DNA of 64,000 nt from DATAOG01 sp963753685 (GTDB lineage: Bacteria > Pseudomonadota > Alphaproteobacteria > Geminicoccales > Geminicoccaceae), in the NCBI GenBank assembly GCA_963753685.1, contig CAVWDE010000009.1:1-64000 (forward strand), in the 5' to 3' direction. The notes under the pieces were generated by a model. The model did no database searches and was not told the DNA's origin. It worked only from the letters and a program-made list of their open reading frames with translations. The position numbers were made by a program, and so were the translations under genes. Positions 11,054 to 19,125 of the stretch are shown here, piece after piece. Numbering within the stretch: the stretch's first letter is position 1; the number at the start of each line of letters is the position of its first letter.

Positions 11054-11747
11054 CGTGGCGATGCTCGAGGTCCGGGACCTCTCGGCCGGCTATGGCCGCA
11101 GTCGGGTCCTGTTCGACGTCTCTCTGACGGCGCCCCGCGTGGGGGCGGTCGCCATCCTCGGCCGCAATGGTGCCGGCAAGACGACGCTGCTGAAGACGCT
11201 GGTCGGTGAGATCGAGCCGACTGGTGGCGAGATCGTCTTCGACGGGCAAAGCTGCGCCAGCGAGGGCACGGAACACCGCGTCCGCCGCGGCCTCGGTTAC
11301 GTGCCGCAGGAGCAGGCGGTGTTCGGTACGCTGACGGTGCGCGAGAACCTGGCGCTCGGCGCCATGGCGCAGCGCGGGCGCGACGCCTTCGACGTGGCGC
11401 TCGATTTCTTCCCCAAGCTCTCGGGGCGGCTGTCGCAGCAGGCGGGAACGCTTTCGGGCGGCGAGCGCAAAATGCTGGCGATCGGCCGCGCCGTCGTGGG
11501 CCGGCCGCGCCTCCTGCTGCTCGACGAGCCGACCGAGGGGGTCTGGGTCGGCGTCATTGAGGAGATTGCCGAGCGGCTGCAGCAACTCGCGCGCGAGATC
11601 AGCCTGATCATCGTCGAACAGCATGTCGAGCTGGCACTGGGCGTCGCCGATCGCGCCTATGTCATGGATCGCGGCGGGATCGCGTTGCACGGAACCTCCG
11701 ACCAAATCCGAGACAACCCCGACCTGGTTCACTATCTCGCGCCGTAG
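11046..11747 (+). CDS. livF: ABC transporter ATP-binding protein (LivF family)
   Basis: A 233-residue ABC ATPase with Walker A GRNGAGKTT, the LivF hallmark YVPQEQAVFGTLTVRENL, signature LSGGERKMLAIGRA and Walker B LLLLDEPTEG. The GTG at 11046 overlaps the stop of the preceding gene by 8 bases; GTG 11055 or ATG 11061 are alternatives. The loop after Walker B reads VWVGVIEEI where LivF proteins often have LAPxxV, a mild divergence. It closes the five-gene transporter operon. Confidence 0.9.
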   Translation: MSDVAMLEVRDLSAGYGRSRVLFDVSLTAPRVGAVAILGRNGAGKTTLLKTLVGEIEPTGGEIVFDGQSCASEGTEHRVRRGLGYVPQEQAVFGTLTVRENLALGAMAQRGRDAFDVALDFFPKLSGRLSQQAGTLSGGERKMLAIGRAVVGRPRLLLLDEPTEGVWVGVIEEIAERLQQLAREISLIIVEQHVELALGVADRAYVMDRGGIALHGTSDQIRDNPDLVHYLAP

Positions 11748-11787
11748 GTCACCTCACGTCTGAGAAACTGCCGCCTGTGCTGGAGTC

Positions 11788-12231
11788 ATGAGCGACTTTG
11801 CCGCCTGCGCCGACCGCGCGCTGGTGGACCTGGACCTGGCGGCGGTCCTGCGGGCGATGAACGAGCGCCTGCGGGTGCTGGTCGACCGCGACCACCAGAT
11901 CGGCCACGCTTGGCTGTTCGGCGTCCGCTCTCTTGATGACCTGCGCGAGCGGTTCGCGCGACGCATCCCGCCGCTGCTCGCGGCGTACTTCTTCGACGAC
12001 TGGAGCCGCATCTGCCTGGTACTCGGCGAGGATCCGATCAGGGCCGAGCCGACCGACCTCGTCGAGAAAACGGCGGTAGAGCCGGACGACCAGCGGCGGC
12101 TGTTCGGCCGCGTCGTCCGCGAGGGCGGACCGCTTGTGCTCTACGATCCGGGCGATCCGACGAGCTGGGGCGTCGAGCACTTCGCCAAAATCGCGCTGGC
12201 GGGGCACGCCGAGCACGGGGCAGAGGCGTGA
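11788..12231 (+). pseudogene. McrB C-terminal fragment
   Basis: A 147-residue frame matching only the extreme C-terminus of McrB, the GTPase of the McrBC modified-DNA restriction system: RDHQIGHAWLFGVRSLDDLRERF, then IPPLLAAYFFDDWSRICLVLG. The DNA-binding N-domain and the GTP-binding AAA core (Walker A, Walker B, NTAD) are absent, so no restriction function is possible from this piece. The stop overlaps the start of a decayed mcrC by four bases, preserving the original mcrB-mcrC junction. Whether the fragment is still translated is unknown. Confidence 0.75.
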
Positions 12232-12915
12232 GGGGTGTCTTCAGCCGGCACGAGTTCGAGTCGGTCCCGGTCGGAGGGGACGATGGGCTACGCGAGGACG
12301 AGCTCGATCACCTAGCGCAGCTTCACGCGAGCCCGATGCCGCGAGTTGCTCGCGCGGCTGGACGCGGTCGCCGATCCCCCCGCCGGGCCGCTGCGGAGCG
12401 GCGCCTTGTTCAAGGACCTCGTCCTCGACCGCCGGCACAGCCATCTTGCACCGCTGCTCTGCGTCCTCGAGTTGATTGTGACCGGCCGGGGGAGCGCGGC
12501 GGCTGCGGGCCCTGAAGCTCCAGGTCCGGCCTGGCTATTCGCGATGGAGCGGCTGTTCGAGGCGTACGTCGCCGCCGGGCTCCGACGGATCGCAGCCGGA
12601 GTCGAGGTCGTTGTTCAGGGGCCGGTCCGGCCGTTCGCCGTCGGCGGCGGCTTCCCGCAGCGCCCCGACCTCGTGGTGCTGGTCAAGGGCCGTCCGGTGC
12701 TTGTGCTGGACGCGAAGTGGAAGCTGCTGGAACGCGGCCTCGCGGACGTCGATGCGGCGGATCTGCGCCAAGTCTACGCCTACGCCCGGATCTACGGCGT
12801 CGGGCGCGGTGTGCTGATCTATCCCGGAACCATCGAAGCCCGATGTCTCCGCGAGGACATCACCGTCAACGACGGTCACGTCCGTCAAGCTGGTGTAAAT
12901 TGGGCGTTGGTTTGA
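12228..12915 (+). pseudogene. McrC fragment, internally deleted and frameshifted
   Basis: The first frame begins MRGVFSRHEFESVPVG, similar to McrC starts, and loses the reading frame around 12325-12337. The second frame resumes with CRELLARLDAVAD and runs to 12915. It retains the McrC nuclease core: RPDLVVLVKGRPVLVLDAKWK (a PD-(D/E)xK-type motif), then LRQVYAYARIYGVGRGVLIYP. About 230 codons remain, compared with 350-430 in intact McrC, so a middle section is lost. The system is almost certainly dead. Confidence 0.75.
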
Positions 12916-12927
12916 GGTGGTCATCGG

Positions 12928-13065
12928 TCAGGCGGCCTGGGGTGGAAGTTGGCGTGGCTCGGCGCCGGCGGCCGGTGGTGTGAGCTCGGCCATGGCCTCG
13001 AGCTGCATATAGCGGTGCTGGAGCTGCCACTCGTCGTTCTGCTCGCTGCTCGAGCAGAGCCTGAA
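12928..13065 (-). pseudogene. IS256-family transposase 3' remnant
   Basis: Read on the minus strand, this stretch ends with EQNDEWQLQHRYMQLEAMAEL and a stop at 12928. That resembles the C-terminal tail of IS256 (Mutator-type) transposases, where an LLEQNDEW-RRYM-LE pattern precedes the end. The residues just before it are shifted in frame. The catalytic DDE region is absent. It is a short relic and the family call rests on this tail only. Confidence 0.5.
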
Positions 13066-14159
13066 GGCAGCCGCAGGCGGACTGATCCGGCTGCCGAGGG
13101 GTAGGCAGTATCATCCGGATCGCGATCGGCTCGCCGCCAGGTTCGAGCGATTCAAGCGCGTCGCTTAGCGACCTCGGCTTATGGAATCGATCCGACCAAA
13201 GTGGGCGAGCAGGAGATCGCGCGCTCTCAGAGACCCTAGGAACCTCGATCATCTGTCGAGTCGCTGGGCGAAGTGCTCAACATCGTCCTGATACATCACG
13301 AGCGCTCCCGGTCATCGCGACGCGGGCCGCTACGGCACCGTGCGCCGGAGCTCCTGGTCCTCGGCCTGATGCCGCTCGATCGCCCCCGCGCGCTCCTCGA
13401 TCGAGGCTAGGTGCTCCTCGATTGAACTCACGCCCTGCTCCAAGGCGGTTAGCTGCCGATCGATCGACGTGAAACCAGCACAGAGCTGAACCTGCACCAC
13501 CAGGAGCGCGACTAAGTGAGCGCGAAAAGGCCCTGCGCCGGGTCACGGCGACGAGGTCGGATACATTGGGGAGCAGCCGCACGATGAACAACGTCAGGAG
13601 GTTCTCCGTTTCCGGCGTCGAGGTCCGTGCGCAAACGCGACCGGACCCCGTATCCACACTTACCTCCTTCCGCAGCATCAGCCAACCACGACGTTGAGGT
13701 GATCTGCTGCAACCGCCGACGATCAGGACCGGCTCCACGACCTGAGCTTCTCGCTCGATGGATCGGTCGACGTTGATCAGCCGCTCCACGTGTCGTTCCT
13801 GGATGAGCGCAGCGGCAACGGCGAAGGTGGTGGGCGGGCCCTGTGGGGGCAGCCTTCACGGGCTCTGGGACACCTCCATCGTCGAGCGGAGCGTCAGCGC
13901 CAACACGCTCGAATGCCCGCTCGCGGGCCGACAACGGCAGCTGCCCGCCTCCTCGAGATCGGCACGAAGAGCCCCATCAGATCGAGGACCAGACGAGCAG
14001 CGGCTCCCCAGTCGATAATCGGCGCCCGATCATCCCGGCGTTTGTCGGGGCCGGCGCCGCAAAGTCCAATCCGAACACGAGATCAATCCGCGTGCTTGCT
14101 ATGTGATTGCTGCTCCTGGATCAGATCACCGGCGTTGCCGCTTAAATCTTTGATTTTAA
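13066..14159. other. Decayed region beside tRNA-Lys
   Basis: About 1.1 kb without an intact gene. On the minus strand, 13330-13650 carries two pieces in adjacent frames: ENLLTLFIVRLLPNVSDLVAV, then SIDRQLTALEQGVSSIEEHL continuing as a heptad-rich coiled coil to a stop at 13330. This looks like a frameshifted small coiled-coil gene of unknown function. The remaining frames show no family resemblance. The region adjoins the 3' end of a tRNA gene, a common island integration point, but no attachment-site repeat was found. Confidence 0.45.
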
Positions 14160-14235
14160 TGGTGGGCGCGCTGGGACTCGAACCCAGAACCCGCTGATTA
14201 AAAGTCAGCTGCTCTGCCAATTGAGCTACGCGCCC
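14160..14235 (-). tRNA. tRNA-Lys (TTT anticodon)
   Basis: On the minus strand the sequence starts GGGCGCG, has the D-arm AGCTCAATTGGCAGAGC, an anticodon arm with loop CTTTTAA (anticodon TTT), the T-arm GGTTCGAGTCC, and ends with the complementary CGCGCCC followed by an encoded ACCA. All four stems pair, and the CCA end is encoded in the DNA. The 3' end faces the decayed McrBC/IS region. Confidence 0.97.
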
Positions 14236-14328
14236 TTAAGGGGGTGGCCCGCGGGCCCGCCGGGTGGCGGCGCGCGCATCGGCAAGCCGCCGATCGCGGT
14301 CGCGATCATCGGCAATCCGAACCCGGCG

Positions 14329-15474
14329 TCAAGCCGGCGGGCAGCCGCCCCAGGGCTCGAGATCGCCGTTCGCCTGCGCCTGGGCGAGCTGCGCGCGGCG
14401 CGCCGCCAGGTCGCCCCGCTCGATCGCCGCCCTGAGGTCCGCCAACAGCTCCTGGTAGTAGAAAAGATTGTGCCAGCTCAGCAGCATGGCCCCCAGGATC
14501 TCGCCGGCCTTGACCAGATGATGCAGATAGGCGCGCGGGTGCTCTGCGCACACCGGGCAGGCGCAGTCGGGATCGAGCGGGCGCGGATCATCGGCGTGGC
14601 GGGCGTTGCGCAGGTTGAGCGGCCCGAAGCGGGTCCAGGCCTGCGCGGTCCGGCCGGCCCGGGTCGGCAGCACGCAGTCGAACAGATCGACCCCGCGGGC
14701 GACCGCGCCGATCAGGTCGAGCGGCTTGCCGACCCCCATCAGGTAGCGCGGCCGCTCGGCCGGCAGCGCCGGCAGCACGAGGTCCAGGATCTCGAACATC
14801 CTGGCCTGCGGCTCGCCGACCGCAAGGCCGCCGATCGCGTAACCGTCGAATCCCAGCTGCAGCAGCGAGCGTGCGGACTCGATCCGCAGTTCGGCAAACA
14901 CGCTGCCCTGGACGATGCCGAACAGGCCGTAGCCGGCGCGCTCGCGCCAGACGCGCCGGCAGCGCTCCGCCCAGCGCATCGAGCGGCGCATCGAGGCCGC
15001 GGCCGCAGCGCGCTCGATCGGCCAGGGCGTGCACTCGTCCAGGACCATGGTGACGGTCGCATCCAGGAGGTCCTGGACCTCGATCGCGCGCTCGGGCGTG
15101 AGCTCGAGGCGCCGGCCGTCGAGGTGGGAGGAGAACACCACGCCCTGCTCATCCAGGGTCCGGCGCGCGGCCAGCGACATGACCTGGAAGCCGCCCGAAT
15201 CGGTCAGGATCGGCCCCGGCCAGGCCATGAAGCGATGCAGGCCGCCCAGGCGCGCCACCCGCTCCGCCCCCGGCCGCAGCATCAGGTGATAGGCGTTGGC
15301 GAGCACGATCTCGGCGCCGGTCTGGCGCAGCATCGCGGGCGTCATCGCCTTGACCGTGGCCGCCGTGCCGACCGGCATGAAGGCCGGCGTCTCGACCGTG
15401 CCATGGGCGGTGTGCAGCCGGCCGCGCCGGGCCGGGCCGTCGCTCGAGAGCAGCTCGAAGCGCAACCCGGTCAT
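14329..15474 (-). CDS. tgt: Queuine tRNA-ribosyltransferase
   Basis: A 381-residue bacterial TGT, which exchanges guanine-34 for preQ1 in tRNAs with GUN anticodons. Visible hallmarks are GTAATVKAM near the N-terminus, DSGGFQVMSLAA with the first catalytic Asp, GGLAVGEP, FDCVLPTRAGRTAQAW with the nucleophilic Asp, and a CACPVC zinc-ligand region. Length and order match the family. Its usual partner queA lies upstream on the same strand but is separated by a plus-strand hicAB module. It shares a short divergent region with hicA. Confidence 0.97.
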   Translation of the reverse strand: MTGLRFELLSSDGPARRGRLHTAHGTVETPAFMPVGTAATVKAMTPAMLRQTGAEIVLANAYHLMLRPGAERVARLGGLHRFMAWPGPILTDSGGFQVMSLAARRTLDEQGVVFSSHLDGRRLELTPERAIEVQDLLDATVTMVLDECTPWPIERAAAAASMRRSMRWAERCRRVWRERAGYGLFGIVQGSVFAELRIESARSLLQLGFDGYAIGGLAVGEPQARMFEILDLVLPALPAERPRYLMGVGKPLDLIGAVARGVDLFDCVLPTRAGRTAQAWTRFGPLNLRNARHADDPRPLDPDCACPVCAEHPRAYLHHLVKAGEILGAMLLSWHNLFYYQELLADLRAAIERGDLAARRAQLAQAQANGDLEPWGGCPPA

Positions 15475-15528
15475 GCCGGCCCGGCCCGGGTCAAAAGGCG
15501 AGGGTCTGGCAAGCAGCGTCGAGCGACC

Positions 15529-15563
15529 TTGAGAATCGGACAGATCTGTCCTATCCTCAACCC
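15529..15563 (+). promoter_or_regulatory. hicAB promoter with operator palindrome in the spacer
   Basis: TTGAGA (15529-15534) and TATCCT (15552-15557) are 17 bp apart and close to sigma70 consensus. The spacer holds the perfect palindrome GGACAGATCTGTCC (15538-15551), and the outer TTGAG (15529-15533) pairs with CTCAA (15556-15560), giving a 32-bp symmetric operator. A transcript starting about 7 bases after the -10 box would begin at or next to the GTG start at 15564, so it may be leaderless. HicB-type autoregulation at this site is inference. Confidence 0.7.
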
Positions 15564-15764
15564 GTGAAGGGGCGCGAGCTGATCCGAAAGCTCAGGAGAC
15601 TGGGGGTGGAGATCGAGCCGCGGCGCGGCGGCACCGGGCATTGGCTGGCCCGCCATGGCGGCCGTTCGACCTCGATCCCGCTGCACAGCGATACCGATCT
15701 CTCGCCTCATTTCGTGCGTCGGATCTGCAAGCAGCTCGGTCTCGACCCGAAGCGCGTCCTGTAG
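15564..15764 (+). CDS. hicA: HicA-type toxin (mRNA interferase)
   Basis: A 66-residue protein of the HicA fold: KGRELIRKLRRLGVE at the start, then GGTGHWLARHG, where the His after Gly-Thr-Gly is the expected catalytic residue, and a C-terminal RRICKQLGLDPKRVL helix. HicA toxins are double-stranded-RNA-binding-domain-like RNases that cleave mRNA. The GTG start follows an operator-containing promoter by only 6 bases. The gene is 9 bp upstream of hicB, in the standard toxin-first order, and sits inside the queA-tgt interval on the opposite strand. Confidence 0.85.
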   Translation: MKGRELIRKLRRLGVEIEPRRGGTGHWLARHGGRSTSIPLHSDTDLSPHFVRRICKQLGLDPKRVL

Positions 15765-15773
15765 GAGGCGATC

Positions 15774-16196
15774 ATGCGCTACCCGCTGAGGGTCGAGCCC
15801 GACGAGCACGGCGCGACGATTGTGCAGGCGATCGACGTGCCCGAGGCGATCACGGTCGGGCGCACCGCAGAGGAGGCTCGCTTGCGCGCGGGCGATGCCT
15901 TGGTCTGCGTCTTGCGCGGTTACATCGACGACCGTCGGCCGATCCCCAAGGCGAGCCCGGCGCGCGGCCGACCGACCGCCGACCTGCCATCGGGGGTGGC
16001 GGCCAAGCTCGCCATCTACGAGGCGATGCGTCATCAGGGGCTGACCCAGATCGAGCTCGCCGAGCGGCTCGGTTGCGATCCGCGTCAGGTCCGCCGGCTG
16101 CTCGATCTCGATCATGCCTCGACTCTTCTCCAGCTCGAACGGGCGCTCACCGCCCTCGGCAAGCGCCTGGTGATCGAGGTCAGGGACGCAGCGTAG
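15774..16196 (+). CDS. hicB: HicB-type antitoxin with HTH domain
   Basis: A 140-residue HicB. The N-terminal degenerate RNase H-like domain (PDEHGATIVQAIDVPEAIT, then AGDALVCVLRGYI) binds the toxin. The C-terminal half has a Cro/XRE-like helix-turn-helix (LTQIELAERLGCDPRQVRRLL). It neutralises HicA and probably represses the operon through the palindrome in the promoter spacer. It is closely related in sequence to the orphan HicB at 37815-38243, sharing the block SPARGRP and YEAMR. Confidence 0.88.
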   Translation: MRYPLRVEPDEHGATIVQAIDVPEAITVGRTAEEARLRAGDALVCVLRGYIDDRRPIPKASPARGRPTADLPSGVAAKLAIYEAMRHQGLTQIELAERLGCDPRQVRRLLDLDHASTLLQLERALTALGKRLVIEVRDAA

Positions 16197-16222
16197 GACC
16201 CGGATTCCATGACCCCGCTCGT

Positions 16223-17305
16223 TTACGCCCCGGCCGAGCGCGTCAGCAGGCAGGCGTCGCCGTAGGAGTAAAAGCGGTAGCGCTGCGCGATCGCGTGCTG
16301 ATAGGCGGCCCGCATGCGCTCGAGCCCGGCGAACGCCGCGACCAGCATGAACAGGGTCGAGCGCGGCAGGTGGAAGTTGGTCAGCAGCCGGTCGACCACC
16401 CGGAAGCGGTAGCCGGGGGTGATGAAGAGACGCGTCTCGCCGGCGCTCGCTCGCAGGCCGCGCGCCTCGGCAGCGACCGTCTCGAGCGTGCGCAGCACGG
16501 TCGTGCCGACCGCGACCACGCGCCCGCCTGCGGCGCGCGTGCGCGCGATCGCCGCGACCGTGCCCGGCCCGAGCTCGAAGCGCTCGGCGTGCATCCGGTG
16601 CTGCCCGGTGTCCAGGGCCTTGACCGGCAGGAAGGTGCCGGCGCCGACGTGCAGGGTCAGGAAGGCGTGGCCGATGCCGCGCCCGGCCAGCGCCGCCATC
16701 AGCCCCGGGGTGAAGTGGAGCGCGGCGGTCGGCGCCGCGACCGCGCCGGGGCGTCGGGCGAACAGGGTCTGATAGTCGAGCCGGTCCCTCGGATCGCCAT
16801 CCTTCGGCCGCTTGATGTAGAGCGGCAGCGGCATCTGGCCGATCGCATCGAGGTGCTCCAGCAGCGTTTCGGCGGCGCCGCCGAAGCCGAGCGTCACCTC
16901 GCCGCCTTCGCCTTTGGCCAAAACCTCCGCAGCGAGCCCGGTCGAGAACTCCACGCGATCCCCCACCCGAAGCCGCTTCGCCGGCCGCGCCAGCGCCCGC
17001 CAGCAGGCGGCGCCTGCAGGCTCGACTTGACCGGGCTCGCGACCGGCTGCGGAGGTCTCAGGTTGATGCAATGTGACCTCGACGGTCGCCGCACCCCGCC
17101 GGCCGACCAGACGTGCCGGAATCACCCGGGTGTCGTTGAGCACCAGGAGATCGCCCGGCTCGAGCAGGTCCGGCAGGTCACGCATCCGCCGATCCTCGAG
17201 CGCCGGCTCGCCTGCCACCAGCAGCCGCGCGGCGTCGCGTGGCGCGGCCGGATGCTGCGCGATCAGCGCCGGCGGCAGGTCGAAATCGAACAGCTCGGTG
17301 CGCAT
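16223..17305 (-). CDS. queA: S-adenosylmethionine:tRNA ribosyltransferase-isomerase
   Basis: A 360-residue QueA, which transfers and rearranges the ribosyl group of SAM onto preQ1-modified tRNA to give epoxyqueuosine. Recognisable blocks are FDFDLPPALIAQHPA, DLLVLNDTRVIPARL, YQTLFARRPGAVAAPTAALHF, HVGAGTFLPV and NFHLPRSTLFMLVAAFAG. The start MRTELFDF (17305) matches family starts better than the upstream ATG at 17317. The queuosine pair queA-tgt is normally adjacent; here hicAB intervenes. Confidence 0.97.
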   Translation of the reverse strand: MRTELFDFDLPPALIAQHPAAPRDAARLLVAGEPALEDRRMRDLPDLLEPGDLLVLNDTRVIPARLVGRRGAATVEVTLHQPETSAAGREPGQVEPAGAACWRALARPAKRLRVGDRVEFSTGLAAEVLAKGEGGEVTLGFGGAAETLLEHLDAIGQMPLPLYIKRPKDGDPRDRLDYQTLFARRPGAVAAPTAALHFTPGLMAALAGRGIGHAFLTLHVGAGTFLPVKALDTGQHRMHAERFELGPGTVAAIARTRAAGGRVVAVGTTVLRTLETVAAEARGLRASAGETRLFITPGYRFRVVDRLLTNFHLPRSTLFMLVAAFAGLERMRAAYQHAIAQRYRFYSYGDACLLTRSAGA

Positions 17306-17397
17306 GGCGGGCGACAATCTGCCGGATGCGCGCCCCCTTGCGAAGGGGCCCGCGGCTTGCCAGTCTCGGCCGGCCGACGATCCGGATCGAGGGCGTG

Positions 17398-17859
17398 ATG
17401 CCGAGAATCAGTGCCGGCCTGCTGCCCTACCGCTGGCAGGACGGTGAGCTCGAGGTGTTCCTGGTGCACCCGGGCGGACCGTTCTGGGCCAAAAAAGACG
17501 ACGGCGCCTGGTCGATTCCCAAGGGCGAGATCGGGCCGGGCGAGGCGCCGCTCGCCGCCGCAAGGCGCGAATTCGCGGAGGAGACCGGTCTTGCCGCCGA
17601 TGGCGAGGTGATCGCCCTGGCGCCGATCCGCCAGGCGGGCGGCAAGCTGGTGCACGCCTTCGCGATCGCGGCCGACCTCGACCCGGCAGCCATCCGCAGC
17701 AACCCCTTCACCATGGAATGGCCGCCGCGCTCGGGTGCGCAACGCGAGTTTCCGGAGATCGACCGCGCCGGCTGGTTCAGGCTTGCGGATGCGCGCCAGA
17801 AACTGCTCCAGAGCCAGCTCGGCCTGCTGGACGACCTTCGCGAGCGCCTGCGGTCGTGA
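17398..17859 (+). CDS. Nudix hydrolase
   Basis: A 153-residue Nudix protein with an intact box GEIGPGEAPLAAARREFAEE followed by TGL, supplying the metal-binding Glu cluster. The start MPRISAGLLPYRW and the segment FLVHPGGPFWAKKDDGAWSIPKG are typical of small stand-alone Nudix enzymes acting on nucleoside diphosphate derivatives or diadenosine polyphosphates. It is divergent from queA and overlaps the next gene by four bases (GTGA), so the two are probably co-translated. The substrate cannot be told from sequence. Confidence 0.88.
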   Translation: MPRISAGLLPYRWQDGELEVFLVHPGGPFWAKKDDGAWSIPKGEIGPGEAPLAAARREFAEETGLAADGEVIALAPIRQAGGKLVHAFAIAADLDPAAIRSNPFTMEWPPRSGAQREFPEIDRAGWFRLADARQKLLQSQLGLLDDLRERLRS

Positions 17860-18542
17860 CCGATCGCCCGCGCCGCCTCTGGCCGGCGGCCGCAGTGCTG
17901 GCAGCGCTCGTCCTCGCGACCGTCGTGGTCTGGGCCTACGCGCTGGGCGCGCGGATGCCGCTGCCTGGCTTCGAGCTGTCGGTCGAGGGGGTCGAGGCGG
18001 AGATCGAGCGCTTCGGCATGTGGGGGGTCGCCGTCTCGATCCTCCTGATGGTCCTGCACAGCTTCGTGCCGTTCCCGGCGGAACTGGTCGCGATGGCCAA
18101 CGGCATGCTCTACGGCCCGGTCTTCGGCACGTTGATCACCTGGACCGGCGCCATGCTCGGAGCCCATCTCGCCTTCGGGCTCGCGCGCCGGCTCGGCCGG
18201 CCGTTCGTGCGCGCCATGATCGCCGAACGCCACCGCGCCGCCATCGAGCGCTGGACCGCCCGCCAAGGCGACGGCGTCCTCCTGTTCAGCCGCCTGATGC
18301 CCGTGATCTCGTTCAATCTGATCAACTACGCCGCCGGGCTCGCCGGCGTCTCCTGGTGGACCTTCACCTGGACGACCGGCCTCGGCATCCTGCCGCTCAC
18401 CTGCGTGATGGTGATGCTGGGCGACCGCCTCTGGTCGGGAGAGGGCGGTCTCTGGCTCTGGTTGATCGCGGCCGCGCTCCTCGGCTGGCTGCTCTGGTGG
18501 GCGCTGGTGGTCCGCCGTCGACGCGCGACCCGCCGCCGCTGA
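17856..18542 (+). CDS. TVP38/TMEM64 (SNARE-associated/DedA-like) membrane protein
   Basis: A 228-residue inner-membrane protein with an N-terminal transmembrane helix, the conserved HSFVPFPAELVAMANGMLYG segment, RLGRPFVRAMI, and SRLMPVISFNLINYAAG, which together define the VTT/SNARE-associated domain. The GTG start overlaps the Nudix stop. Members are thought to help move lipids or ions across membranes; no specific function is assigned. A basic C-terminal tail follows the last helix. Confidence 0.85.
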   Translation: MTDRPRRLWPAAAVLAALVLATVVVWAYALGARMPLPGFELSVEGVEAEIERFGMWGVAVSILLMVLHSFVPFPAELVAMANGMLYGPVFGTLITWTGAMLGAHLAFGLARRLGRPFVRAMIAERHRAAIERWTARQGDGVLLFSRLMPVISFNLINYAAGLAGVSWWTFTWTTGLGILPLTCVMVMLGDRLWSGEGGLWLWLIAAALLGWLLWWALVVRRRRATRRR

Positions 18543-18706
18543 CCGCGGCCGGAGATCGCAAGAGGCCGTGAAGAAATTTCGGCGACTGTTCGCGCACCCC
18601 AGTATGCGTTGTAAACTAGATGTAAACTACGAAATCATTCCAAGAACTGCGATCCTTCGATCCACGCCCGCCCGCCGGCGGCCGTCAGTCAAAGCGAAGG
18701 TTGCCC

Positions 18707-19036
18707 ATGTCCGCCATCCGCCTGGTCACCGCCTTGACTTTCCTAATTGGCGCCAGCGCCAGTGCCCATGCGGGCTCACCGGCTGCCTCCATTGACGCGC
18801 CCCGGCTGGCGGGCGTCGAGAGCGGGCTCCTGAAGCTCGACCTCGACCTGACCGAGGTCAACGACGCGGTCGCCAGCGACCAGGCTCAGCCGGCGCAGCC
18901 ATCCGTCCACGGCGCCGCGTCCGCTGCCACCCGCAGCCCGACGCTGGCGCAGTACCTCAATGCCCCGCAGCCCTACCGCCAGCTGCTGCCGCAGCCGATC
19001 GACGATCGCGGCGCCGGCTACCGCCTCTGGTTCTAG
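18707..19036 (+). CDS. Small exported protein of unknown function
   Basis: A 109-residue protein with a cleavable signal peptide (MSAIRLVTALTFLIGASASAHA) and a ribosome-binding GAAGG just upstream. The mature part is alanine- and proline-rich and ends RGAGYRLWF. No family was recognised. The preceding 160 bases are AT-richer than the neighbouring genes and may hold its promoter. Confidence 0.65.
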   Translation: MSAIRLVTALTFLIGASASAHAGSPAASIDAPRLAGVESGLLKLDLDLTEVNDAVASDQAQPAQPSVHGAASAATRSPTLAQYLNAPQPYRQLLPQPIDDRGAGYRLWF

Positions 19037-19125
19037 CCGCCGTCGGGCCACGCGCCCGCCCTTGACGCGACCCCTGGGCGGGCGCTTGATAGTCGGGCAG
19101 ACCACGAGATTGGGGTGGCCCGACG

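Noticed and set aside
13790..14197. Plus-strand frame running into the tRNA-Lys gene
   Set aside because: It overlaps the tRNA, has no motif, and lies in a decayed region.
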